Shown: positions 13,201 through 23,468 of the stretch, one piece after another
Position numbering within the stretch: the first letter of the stretch is position 1
Layout: every line of letters begins with the position of its first letter
NCBI GenBank assembly: GCA_023014335.1
Contig: JAECYW010000030.1
Span: forward strand, 372,001-436,000
Reading direction: 5' to 3'
Length of the DNA: 64,000 nt
Origin: Galerina marginata
Taxonomy: Eukaryota > Basidiomycota > Agaricomycetes > Agaricales > Galerinaceae
Made by a program: the position numbers and the translations under genes
Notes under the pieces: model-generated
Told to the model about the DNA's origin: nothing
The model's input: only the letters and a program-made list of their open reading frames with translations
Databases searched by the model: none

Positions 13201-13700
13201 TCGACGGAGTGAATGTGAACTCGAATCGTCAGTGTCATTGACGAACCTCGAACCTTGGGTACTGCGATGACATATGTAGGCCTATAAAGTGGCCTGGCCA
13301 TGCTAGCTCTTAGCCAGAAAAATTAGGAAAGTATACTGAAGTCCTCGTTGTATTTCAGAAAAGAGTGTACGTCGACAAAGTGGTTTGAAGAGTCAATGGA
13401 GAATTTGGGAATTTACGACTCTGTAAACAATAACAATGGACCGGGGAAGGATCACATGTCCAGCGTGATGGATGTTACTGTATGTCCGAGTTTGGCCATG
13501 AGTTGAACATAACCCGATTAGGATCAATCTTGCTCTTGACCATTGTACTTCACTGACGGCTTGAAAACGCGGAGTCATCGAAGGCTCGGAATTACTGTCT
13601 AACTGCTGGGCCTCTGGTGTTTAAAATTACGGACATAACACATTGCAGCCGCGATCCCGACGGGCCACCTCAATCAGTGGCACATTCATCGCGCTTTTAA
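10210..13700. other. 3.5-kb stretch without a recognised gene
   Basis: Scattered short open frames (for example 11599-11784 and 12068-12331 on plus, 12604-12843 on minus) lack recognisable domains or a consistent splice path. A decayed gene between 11.5 and 13.0 kb is possible. The last few hundred bases should hold the promoter of the FunK1 kinase gene. Confidence 0.35.
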
Positions 13701-16304
13701 GTGACTTTCCCCAACATGGCGCCTTCTTCCTCTATGTCTGGGTCCTCTTCCGATACTTCATCCTCCTCCTATTACTCCGCGACCACCTCAGCTAGCTCAG
13801 ACGTAAACACCTCCTGTAAGTTTTCCTATCGCCTACTTTATGATTTACCACTCACAACACGAAACCTAGATTCCTCCGACATGAGCACACCAGTGAAGAT
13901 ACGCAGCTTCGCTATTTCTGCGAATACCGCCCCATCGATGAAAAAGGACCTCAAGATAGACCTCTCAGGGCACATGTACCAAAACGTCTCCGTTGAGGAT
14001 TTTGTCACCCACATCTGGCGTCTCGACAGCGCGATTGTGAAGGCCATTGTGGATTCGAACATATCTGCTCCCCCCGATCCACTTCAACAATATCGTAAGG
14101 TCCTGAACAAGAGGAATAGCCACGAAACCAAGCTCCACAAACCGTTCCGCGAGATTTCTGACCAGCTACTGCTCGACGTCTGCGCTTTACCGCAGCTGCA
14201 TGGGAGTGGCACCACCACTTGCTTTTGGGACGGGAAAGGAAGCCAAGTTCTCAAGAGCGAATTTACGAGCAGAAAACCAGATCTCCTGCGCGCATGGCTC
14301 CCACTACCGGAGAAGATGACATGGGAACAATGCAAAGCGCCTCTCGAATTTAAACGACATTTCGACGAGAGATTCAACACGCCTCTCACTTCTCCACTCC
14401 ACTCCATTGCCGAGGTCAACGAATCACCAGATATTCGCTCGCCTGAACTGCCCTCTACCGCTAACCACGATGTTTCTCGCCACACAGCCAAGGTTTCACC
14501 CGATAGTGCCACCGCTGGGGCTAAGAAGCCTAAAGCCACACGTTCAAAGCGAGCCAAGGGGTCCAAGTCACCTCAATCTGCGAATGAAGATCCTGCCAGT
14601 AGTTCCCATCAAGCAACGCCTGTCCAAACGGACTCTCAGTCGAGTAAAAAGCGATCTCTTGAAGAAGTCGATGTGTCCAACGCTCCTTCATCCACTAAAC
14701 GTCGCAGGAAGGATGGCATGATGGTAAACGACGAACTCCAACTCGCGACCTACGCGCTTGAGTGTCTGGGTTGCTTAGGTCGCAACTACACTACTGGAAT
14801 TTTTATTGACAGATTTACCGTCAGCGTTTGGTATTACGACCGAGTGGCTGTCATTCGTAGCGTCGGTTTCAACCTCGATACTCCCGCAGGCGCCAGATAT
14901 CTAGCACTGTGTTTATTCGCTCTCGATCAATGCACCGTGCAGCAAGCCGGATTCGATCCTCACCTCCACCGTTTCATCCCACCTACCTCTTCTACGTCAC
15001 CTGTCACGGAATCATGCATCGAAACCTTGGATCGGGCGACCACGATGGAGAACGGCCAACTTTGCTTCCGATTTCCGAAGAAGCCCACAGATGATCGTCC
15101 TGACTTCGTTTTTCAAATCACGGAGGTCCTTTTCAGCTATCGCGCAATTGTTGGACGTGGCACGCTGGTGGCAGCCACCCGCGTCTATATCCTTAACGAA
15201 TGTCTTTATCGGGATCATTACGCCATCAAACTTAGTTGGCAGTACCCAGTTCGAAAATCAGAAGGCGAAATCCTCACGAAACTGCGAAAGGCGTTGCCTT
15301 ATTGGAAACGACACCTTCCTGACCCCCTCTTTTCCGCTGAGTATACGGCAGACGAGCTCGGTATCCCTCGTTCGAAAATGGAGCTTCAAGAGCCAGAGAG
15401 CGCAGCCAAGATTCAAGGTCGCAACCTTCACGTCCTTGTTTCGCGAAGGTACTCGAAGCTATGGCAAGCGAAGAGCATTGAAGAGTTCGAGCGCGCTTTC
15501 CTGGACTGTTTGGAATGTGCGTCGTATTTATCCTTTATTTCTAAACCTCAGATTCAAGCTCACGTTGTTTATATAGGCCATTATCACGCGTACCATACCG
15601 GTCGTGTCCTTCATCGCGATATCAGCGAGAACAATTTGATGATATGGCAACCGTCCGACGAAACCAAGAGGGAGCCGGATGAAGAAGACCTAAGCGTTGA
15701 AGCTGTAGTTGAAAAAGCCTCAGAGAAGTCCAAGGCCCCGGAGAGCCATGGCGTACTCAACGACTTCGACATGGCAGCAGAGGTCGGGGAAGACGGCGAG
15801 CTCCTCGTCAGTGCCGCCCATCACCGCACAGGTACACTCCCATTCATGGCGCGCGACCTACTGGAGCCAGTTCCCGCCGAAAGCTTAGGCATTAGGCATC
15901 TCTATCGCCACGACCTAGAATCTTTTTTCTATATTCTCGTCTGGGCAGCTATACACTATGACATTCCCACAAAGACAAGGCTTCCCACACCCAAAACACT
16001 TCAAAAATGGCTGGACCCAATCGACGCTTTCCACCGGAAGTCGACATTTATCAATGAAGATTCGCCTTACATAGAAATTCGCGCTCACTGTAGACCCGAA
16101 TACGGTGCCCTATGGAAGAAATGGGTTGACCCTCTGCGCAGTGTTCTGTATCTGGCCGGCGTAGAAAGAAGGACCAATGGAATGGGGGGGAAATCATTCG
16201 ATAATGATACCTGCAATGGTAAACTTACCTTTCATTCTTTCATGGCAGCTATGAGCGAGACTCCTCGCGGTTTTAATCCCGTGGCTGTAACTGATGAGAG
16301 TTAA
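13701..16304 (+). CDS. FunK1-type protein kinase
   Basis: A fungal-specific Ser/Thr-kinase-like protein of the FunK1 family (Pkinase_fungal), about 847 residues after removal of one short in-frame intron (15517-15576, GTGCGT..TATAG). Unspliced it reads 867 residues. The N-terminal ~330 residues are Ser-rich with a basic KKPKATRSKR nuclear-localisation-like patch. Then comes the family hallmark, LATYALE followed by WYYDR. The catalytic loop is HRDISENN (near residue 618), the metal-binding motif is DFD in place of DFG (near 668), and an activation-end motif GTLPFMA follows. The key catalytic Asp and Asn are present, so activity is plausible. Targets unknown. The intron places LECGHYHAY next to the catalytic loop. 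Confidence 0.9.
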   Translation: MTFPNMAPSSSMSGSSSDTSSSSYYSATTSASSDVNTSCKFSYRLLYDLPLTTRNLDSSDMSTPVKIRSFAISANTAPSMKKDLKIDLSGHMYQNVSVEDFVTHIWRLDSAIVKAIVDSNISAPPDPLQQYRKVLNKRNSHETKLHKPFREISDQLLLDVCALPQLHGSGTTTCFWDGKGSQVLKSEFTSRKPDLLRAWLPLPEKMTWEQCKAPLEFKRHFDERFNTPLTSPLHSIAEVNESPDIRSPELPSTANHDVSRHTAKVSPDSATAGAKKPKATRSKRAKGSKSPQSANEDPASSSHQATPVQTDSQSSKKRSLEEVDVSNAPSSTKRRRKDGMMVNDELQLATYALECLGCLGRNYTTGIFIDRFTVSVWYYDRVAVIRSVGFNLDTPAGARYLALCLFALDQCTVQQAGFDPHLHRFIPPTSSTSPVTESCIETLDRATTMENGQLCFRFPKKPTDDRPDFVFQITEVLFSYRAIVGRGTLVAATRVYILNECLYRDHYAIKLSWQYPVRKSEGEILTKLRKALPYWKRHLPDPLFSAEYTADELGIPRSKMELQEPESAAKIQGRNLHVLVSRRYSKLWQAKSIEEFERAFLDCLECASYLSFISKPQIQAHVVYIGHYHAYHTGRVLHRDISENNLMIWQPSDETKREPDEEDLSVEAVVEKASEKSKAPESHGVLNDFDMAAEVGEDGELLVSAAHHRTGTLPFMARDLLEPVPAESLGIRHLYRHDLESFFYILVWAAIHYDIPTKTRLPTPKTLQKWLDPIDAFHRKSTFINEDSPYIEIRAHCRPEYGALWKKWVDPLRSVLYLAGVERRTNGMGGKSFDNDTCNGKLTFHSFMAAMSETPRGFNPVAVTDES

Positions 16305-16643
16305 TGACTTTGAGAGTAGCTAGTACAGTCTTTTCTTGCGGCAGAATCTATGTATGTATGTACTTTTAATGTATAATTTTCACGGCCTGTCATCGTCGCC
16401 CACCGGACGGCCGAAATGATAATGATAATTGAAAAAAAGCCTACGACTTGCAGCCTAAACCCATTATTACGTCGAAGTGGTTGGTCAAGAATGTAGCATA
16501 AGACGCTCAGTCTACACCTAGTATTTGAGGTATTGAGATAAAGAAAAGTAAAACGGGTCAGGTGGGCACTAGGCAGAACGGATACTAATAGCATCAGTCG
16601 ACCAACTCCACGTGTGAGGGGCCCATATGAGGCGGCGTTGATG

Positions 16644-17895
16644 CTACGAAGATACATCAGCAATCGGAACATGAGCATACGGTGGAAATGGAAATAAAGG
16701 GGAAGCTGGCATCGCGGCAGGAGCATGACTGGATGGGTGTGCAGCCCGGTTGGCATTGCTATGAGAGTCGTCCTGGACCTCAGGTAAATAGTTGAATGCA
16801 AGGGTTGAACGCGACTGGATTGATGTAGGGGAGAGTGGTAATTTCTCAGCCGTGATTGGGGTGTCCGAAATAGAAGGTAGATTTCCAGGAAGAGGCTGCA
16901 CAGCTAGAGCGCTTTCTCCTGTGTCCAGAGATGGCTTCTTATTCCGACGCGAGCGTCTCCAAAGGAAGAACGCAATAATGGCAGTTACAACTGCCCCTAC
17001 GGCGGAGCACACTCCAGCGATAATCGGAGTCGCGGATGTATTCGAATCGTGACGGGATTCAGGGATACTTCCCGTTGTCGAAGTTGGGGTTATGGCGGAG
17101 GAGGTTACAACCCCCAGCACACCACCGGAGCAGTAATAAGCTCCATCGGAAGCTTGGTACGCCGAGCCTGGACCACAACGTGGGGTTAGTACATTTGTAT
17201 TATGCTAAGGTATGATGCCTACGTACCACTCAAGCAGTAGTCGTGTGGAAAGGCGGGATTATCGACTGTGTCTAGTTGACCAGAGACAAATGCACCTTGG
17301 CCTCCGCAAACGCCGGAAAATGGGTAGGTAGCATTGCAATAGTAACCCCCTGTATATTGATATGATCAACAATGGAGAAGGATTACTGTTAGTGAGCGTA
17401 CAGTTGCAATCGTAGTCGCCATTGAAGCAAGTTTGGCCAAGGCCCCTATGAATAGAGAAAATCATGATTCAAATTTAATTGAAGCCTTCGAAATAAAATA
17501 CCCTCCACAGACGCCGTTTTGGCAAAGCGGGGTGTAATGAGCGACTAAGATATTGGACGTCAACAATTCGTTGAGCCTATGTATGATGAAAATAAGAGCG
17601 ACAAACCAGTATCGTCTCCTCCTTGTGCGCAATTGTCGTTTCCATCACCATCGATCACGCAAGGGGCGCCAGGAAATCCACACCTCCCCACATTGCCCTG
17701 CAGTCTTGCGTCTTTCACGCAGCTCTGAGAGCTGTATGGCAGTTTATGGAGTGATCCACTGGGGGAGTAGAGCGATGGGCAGTTCTGGGCCGAAAGGCTG
17801 CACTGGAGCTTGACCATGATAATGATGGTATAAGGAAGACGACCTGAGCCAGGGGAGGAAAAGAGGAAGAATCGTAGGCTTTTCTTGAACTCCAC
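16644..17895 (-). CDS. Cys-rich single-pass surface protein
   Basis: A six-exon gene on the minus strand. The first exon (to 17607) ends GDGNDNCAQGGDDT. Spliced parts give LCQNGVCGG, LGQTCFNGDYDCN, WGYYCNATYPFSGVCGG and PHDYCLSGSAYQ. All are Cys/Gly-rich extracellular stretches with regular Cys spacing. The last exon (16644-17120 and just upstream) carries a transmembrane helix (IIAGVCSAVGAVVTAIIAFF), an RRSRR stop-transfer patch, and a Ser/Pro-rich cytoplasmic tail of ~100 residues. The topology is type I. The start is uncertain: 17895 gives a poor signal peptide, and 17817 is also possible. This is an agaric family of unknown role, perhaps surface sensing. Part of exon 1 has a second copy at 23705-23802. 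Confidence 0.7.
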
Positions 17896-18202
17896 GAGGA
17901 TTGATGAAGTTTAAATTCGGAAAGTCCATGCCTGATTTAAGATTAACGAGACCGAGGTTCTTTCGTCACTTTCGTGCAACCCTCAAAGTGGAGATACGCC
18001 CCGAGTGCGGCTCAGTGCGGCTGTGAACAAAATAGCGCGATAAGATTAATCTCGCAGGAAAACAGCTCACCGGACTCTGGCTGGAGTTTTGATTCGTCAC
18101 TCGACTGGAACATCCAGCCCTGGAAGGCTGAAGCTGAAGATGTTCTCGTTCCAGTATCGTGAACTGAAGGCCGTATGTACACTACTATTCGAGTTGTAGT
18201 AG
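17896..18202. other. upstream region of the Cys-rich surface gene
   Basis: No gene seen. Should contain the promoter of the minus-strand surface-protein gene. Confidence 0.4.
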
Positions 18203-19602
18203 TGGGCTCTGGGCCGAGCTGCCCGAGGCTGGATTAGATTAGATAGCTAGACTAGATACCATCAGTAGCACAGCCTTCCCGCATGTAGACGCCACGCGGT
18301 CCAGTGACGAAGACATCCTTGCTTGCTCCCTGCCACTGCGTGCTTGCCTGACCGCGCGCCTGCTCGACGCGCCTCCGAGCCTCGCCAGACCCGAGCTGCC
18401 AGGGTAGGTCTGATTGGCCTATTCCAGAGTATGTCGCACATCCAATGAGAAAAAAAAAACTATAAGGACAGCGGCATGGTGCAGCTTGGGTGCAGCATGG
18501 TACTTTCGAAGGAAGTTTTATAACAGGATATTCGGACCAAGGCACATTTGATCCGGTAGCTCTGATCGAAACTGCCGAAATTGGGCCGAGCTTGGGTTTG
18601 ACCGGGATCCGGCATCAGATTCAAGATGCATCAATCCGCCATCACCGTTGACCTTTTTATTACTGAACCACCACGATCTCCTCATCCACTGTTTCCATCC
18701 TCCAATTTGGTGGGCGCTCTGTCCAGGCTACTATCCTCTAAGGGTCATCCAGTCTTCTTAGGTACCAAAATCTAGCAAATTTCCCCTCTCTCTCTCCCTC
18801 TCTCTCTTGTGACTGTTCATGATGGCTAAAACAGCCAAAAGTTTTTCCACCGCTTCGTGGAATCCTACCAACGCGAAGTCACAATTCACGCCCTCCACCG
18901 GGCTAGCGTCGTCTGCCATTTCCCCCTAGGTCCTCAATGCAAGGCAGTGCAATGGATGTGCCCTTGTTCTCTCATCTTGTCTGTTTCACAATGGACTTGT
19001 TGATCGCGGATGGACTACAGCTCTGATGCTGTCTTAGGCCTATCGAAGTCATCGGAATCCACCCATGGAAAGTTTTCGCTCCGACAATTTGCTTACTCTT
19101 GTGTGTTACGGATGCAAGACGCTATACAGACTGGTGATCTTGAGGTTCCTGGGCTGGTTCTATCCTATTGAAGAGTTCCGTTGGCTGAAAGCGTGGAGAG
19201 GATGTTAGGAAACTGCGGCTGAGTTGATATCTGCCTGGGCTGGCTAAGAAGGTCGGGACCTGAGCAACGTCAATCCATTTTATAGGGTCTGATCGGGTTT
19301 TGAGATAGATTCGCATTGGTATCTGCGTCCTGTCAAGGAAACAGACCACGTCTTAAATGTATGATCTACTTGGGGTCAATGCACCATTCCTGTCAATGCT
19401 GATTAAGCATTCGACCCTCTATACTGGTGAGTCCATAATTTTCATCGCTTAACGTAGCCCAAGCATTCTGGTTTCATTATTTCCAAATTAGCTACACTTT
19501 CAGAATATTATAATATTCCTGGCAAGTTATCTTTCTTCCTTTTTTCCCGTCATCTCGACTGCGATACTGATCAAACTTGACCTTGCGAACCCACCACCGC
19601 AT
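18203..19602. repeat. dispersed repeat, copy A
   Basis: About 1.4 kb that aligns in the same orientation with 23469-24733. Shared stretches include GAGCTGCCCGAG..ATTAGATTAGATAG at the left, GGTAGGTCTGATTGGCCTAT, ACTGAACCAC.ACGATCTCCTC, CTCCGA.A.TTTGCTTAC, and ACCTTGCGAACCCACCAC at the right. It has a CT-rich simple repeat near 18785-18808. No coding capacity was seen, and no terminal inverted repeats or target duplications were found. From 18427 to 18645 it differs from copy B. Confidence 0.75.
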
Positions 19603-20399
19603 TCTTGTGAACGACCTTGTGGAAACCCGGGCCGACACGAAGATCGCTGTTAGGTACGTTTCGATTATTGTATCCTGTTTGATTTTGGTTTGTATCGAGA
19701 CTCATTTTATAATCAATTTTGACTCCATGCCGGGAAACAGGTTCCTAAGACTAAGGTCTTGTTCTCATTTAGGGATTTACTTGGCATGGATGGATACAAA
19801 TTTGTCCATAGAGCTTCCCTCCGACGCATCACTTCTTGATTAACCGCTGACCAGAGGACAAATCGGCCGTCTACTGACGCCTTGTTCGGGCTTCGCATGG
19901 TCGTAATAACTTTTGGGGCTGCGAATGGACTGACATGCTCGTTGGTTCTAAGGTTTCTAGCTCTTTGATTGTGGACTCGCCTTTTCAGGCTTCAAACCCT
20001 TACTCTCCAAGACTCGAGTCTAAAGTCTAAAGCCAACCTTCAATTCTCGCGGTTCCCAGTGAACCCCGGATAGCCTGAATCAGGAACTCAGCACGCACTT
20101 CTCTGTTCTTTGCCGCGTTGATGGTCTACGGTACAACTGCGAGAGTGCATCCCGCCTTCGATAAGGCCACTCACTTGTGGTGGTCATACAATGGTCTTTG
20201 CTTGCTGAAGGCCCGCATTCCCGCCGTCGACACTGTCTTGCGTGCTTGGTGACAGCCGTCAATCCGCCAAGGAATGGAACGTCTCGTCGTAGACCTTCCT
20301 TGTGATCCCTAGAAGGGGTACAAGGGATGTCGCATGCTACTTTTCTGATCCGTCTGACCGAAGAATAGCCTCATACTCGGCTGAACGCGTGAAATCTCG
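19603..20399. other. intergenic upstream of the CBM1 gene
   Basis: No coding exons recognised. The right end should be the promoter of the CBM1 protein gene. Confidence 0.4.
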
Positions 20400-20407
20400 T
20401 ATAAAAG
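20400..20407 (+). promoter_or_regulatory. TATA box of the CBM1 protein gene
   Basis: TATAAAAG ends 49 bp before the ATG at 20456. Confidence 0.55.
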
Positions 20408-20455
20408 AAACGCAGAATCGAATCCGCATCTTGAATTTACGAGCCTTGGACCGCC

Positions 20456-20715
20456 ATGTTCAAAAGTCTTTTCTTTGTCATTGCAGCTTGCTCGCTTGCT
20501 TTCGCCGGAAACGCAGGAGAATACACGCAGGTAATATCTTCTACCCTCTGATAGGCGTTGACTGATGAACTTGCTTTGCTTTTGTTGATTAGTGCGGTGG
20601 GATCGGATACACCGGACCAACTTCGTGCAATGCGAGAACCGGCTTTAACTGCATTTATGTCGATACCAACCGTTCGCTGTGCCTTCCGCTGCCAGCACCG
20701 ACGCAACAGGCATAA
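20456..20715 (+). CDS. secreted stand-alone CBM1-like protein
   Basis: Two exons (20456-20530, 20593-20715) encode 65 residues. Residues 1-18 are a signal peptide (LFFVIAACSLAFA). What remains is almost only a fungal cellulose-binding module (CBM1): YTQCGGIGYTGPT, then four more Cys in the family pattern and the closing C-L-P. The intron falls exactly before the first Cys. CBM1 usually sits at one end of a cellulase or other wall-acting enzyme; here no catalytic domain is attached. The aromatic residue before the first Cys is kept as Tyr, but the usual second patch (N-P-Y-Y) reads D-T-N-R, so the flat cellulose-binding face is incomplete. It may bind another glycan or act as a small secreted signal. 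Confidence 0.85.
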
Positions 20716-21513
20716 GTTGAGCGTATGTTCCAGTATATTACTGCATTTCCCTCAGGCTGACTTGACGTGAACTTTCAGGGTCTAGCCTTGCACTGGCAAT
20801 ACGATGCTTATACGAATTTCGTCTCTTATATTTATTATGAGAGTCATTCCGTTTTCATGATACAGTTTTCTAAATTGTAAATCGAACCATATACGTAAGT
20901 TGCGCCATTTGTTGAGGAAACCCACAAGTAACTACATCCCTTGTCGAACTTGTAGTTTTTTGCTCGCCACATCTTCCTTTATCTGGTTAAGTTTTTGACT
21001 CTTGGTTGACCTCTTTATGGCAATATAAGTGTGATACGGCTTCTCTCCAAGCGGCTCTAGTAAACTTACAGTTTAGACACGAACAAGGTTAAAGGAAAGA
21101 GCCAGGTAAACATAGAGCGATCTTTCTTGGCATTCACACTGAATGATAAACCCCGAAACCAGTACCAGCCCTGGTCAAGTAACTTTCACAGCTCAAATAG
21201 ATTTTGATTATCTATTGAATTTAATTTAGAGTCGAAGATAGTAGACGAAATGAACCGTTACGAAGATCAATTTAAATTAAGTACCGAGACGGGAGGGGAT
21301 CAGTCTGTGGAGCAGCAACCGATTGAGTTGGTCAAACGAGTGGAATCCTCAAAGAGCGTGTGTTGCTGGAAATACCAGCGGAGCCAGGATATGTGTACAT
21401 ACACTAAGAACGAGCGACGAAACAAAAGAAAGGACCTATCGCGATGTTGACCAGTTGACAACAAGTAGTTGATAGAGAGGTTTGGAAACCTTGAACGAAG
21501 TCCATGCCCAAAA
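20716..21513. other. intergenic between convergent genes
   Basis: Holds the 3' ends of the CBM1 gene and of the minus-strand jelly-roll gene. Nothing else was recognised. Confidence 0.4.
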
Positions 21514-22795
21514 TTAGGCACCCTCATTGTACTGCGGCGGAGGAGGCTCTAGAGGCGAGACCGGCCGCTGTGACGACTCGGTTGAGTCCTGCTTAGTACC
21601 AGCGGTGCTGGCGCGAGCGTATGCAGACGACATCGATCCCGGAGTCGACCATGTTGGTGTTCTAGCTTGAGTAGGGAGATACTGCAACCCAGCATGCATT
21701 ATCGCTCCCTTACCACCTCTCGGCGCCCCAACCAAAAAGGGACCAGGTTGCGGGTATTGATCATACGGGGAGATGGCGCTAAAATCAGTATAGGTTGATT
21801 GCATTTGGGATGGATTCATCAAATTGGTTGAACTGCTGGAGATGGGCGAATTTTGAGATTGGGTCCACGCTACAAGTAAGAGAGAAGTTAGTATTTTCAA
21901 CTGGGAACCGACACCTCAGACAACGGAGTTGGTACGGTTATAAACATAAATACTCACAGGATGGAATATCTCCCTCACCAAACTCCTTAATTTTCAAAGC
22001 TCGTTTACGCCTTCGTTTCACGAGTAGAATCGTGACGAAAATGATAGCAAGAACTCCAACAATTATGACCGCTATTACCCCCTTGTTTAAGGTAGTAGCA
22101 GCCCTCTCCTGCAATTTAGCTGCTGCTTGCGTACCTGAAGCTGAAGCGCTGGTCGTAGAAGATGAAGAATTCGGTGTTATTGATAGGCTTTGAGCGGAGG
22201 GAGAAGTTAAACCGGCGCCTGGCGGTGGCGAGGTGCTGGCCGTTAAAGATGGGGAAATCCGTGGTGGTGTCGATAAGTTTTGAGTGGAAGAAGGCGTTAA
22301 GCTAGGCGCAGCAGGCGGCGCTGAGGCGCCTCCCACAGGCACGCCATCAACTGGGGTGACGGTAATAAAATCCAAATAAAAATGCCCAAGAGCAGCCATT
22401 GTCTTGATAACGAGCGAATGAGGCGCGTTTGGTGATAGGTTTTCGGACAGGAAGAATTGCTTCTGGTATTGCGTCGTCGCTAGCATTGTCGCATTGTAAA
22501 ACGTGCCAGGCCCTCCATCGATGCTGTAGAGAGACTGTGGTGGTATCCCGGAGCCGATTGGCGCAATGGTACCATAGACACCTACGCTGGTCCCTTTTAC
22601 AACTGAGATTTAGTTCAGAAACCCAACAGAATAACGAAGCGTACCTCTGAAATTAAACGTCACTATGGCTCCAGCGGTGTTGGTATATTTCACGGTGTTA
22701 TTATACTCGTGAACTGTCCCCTCGTTCACCCAGTTGGCATTGGAGTAAGAGATCAAAGGGTCGGAGTCATCCAAGGTCTGACCTTGGGGGTTCAT
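21514..22795 (-). CDS. jelly-roll-like single-pass membrane protein
   Basis: Three exons on the minus strand (22795-22645, 22593-21958, 21869-21514) join in frame into 380 residues. The N-terminal ~150 residues follow the common agaric pattern: DDSDPLISY, a T-x-G-A-x-V-T-F-N-F-R-G strand, TSVGVYGTI, YSIDGG and a closing LDFITVTP. This matches the beta-sandwich, lectin-like surface family. A Ser/Thr/Pro-rich stalk follows, then a transmembrane helix (VIAVIIVGVLAIIFVTILLV), a KRRRKR stop and a Pro-rich tail ending PPPPQYNEGA. ATG 22795 starts directly before the domain, without a classical signal peptide. That is common in this family as annotated, or a short upstream exon is missed. Ligand unknown. 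Confidence 0.8.
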
Positions 22796-23468
22796 AATGA
22801 GAGTGTGAGCGGCTGAGCGCAATCAGCTTCTTCAGTAGCGGTCAAAATCGAGGGTCCGGAGGAGTGAAATGTCAAGGCTAAGGAAATGGTTCAGAACAAA
22901 AAAAACAATCAGAAAGTTTAAGTGTGCTCACAGTGCTCCCCGCCACTCCGGGGGAATCTCGGGTGCCGGCGTTTAGCAATGAAACAGGCATAACGGCACC
23001 TCACGGTATTAATAGCTGACAGGCGTGGGTGGATGAATGCACAGCGAGTATCCTTCGGAGAGGCTTGGGAGAGGGCTGTCCAACTCAGAACCTTCGCGAC
23101 GTAAGGCCAGTGGAAGCTCTAAAGTATAGCTCCCCTTCAACTGGGGTGGGCGAGGCTAACCGGAGAAAATATTTCAAGATGCGAAGGCAATATGGAGTGC
23201 AAGTTCATCAAAACTTGGACTTTTGTTGTTGATTCGTCGTTGGCTGGTGGGAGAAAGAAGAAAATTCAATGCTTCGGTGAGGAAGACACGCCCAATCTGG
23301 CTGATTATGTTTGGCGATGACACACTTCTAGTTGATGGAAACATACTAGATTTGTTTTGTGCTTGATGTCTTGACTGTACATGTAACCAACGAACTGAGG
23401 AAAGGAGGGTTTTCCTGGAAGAAGCTGTTGCAGTCAGTCAGTGAGGATAAAACGAGTGACGATGTAGT
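22796..23468. other. upstream region of the jelly-roll gene
   Basis: No gene recognised. Should include the promoter of the minus-strand gene. Confidence 0.4.

Noticed and set aside
13701..16304. FunK1 kinase as a single uninterrupted 867-codon exon
   Set aside because: The 60 bases at 15517-15576 have intron borders and insert non-family residues just before the catalytic loop, so an in-frame intron is more likely.
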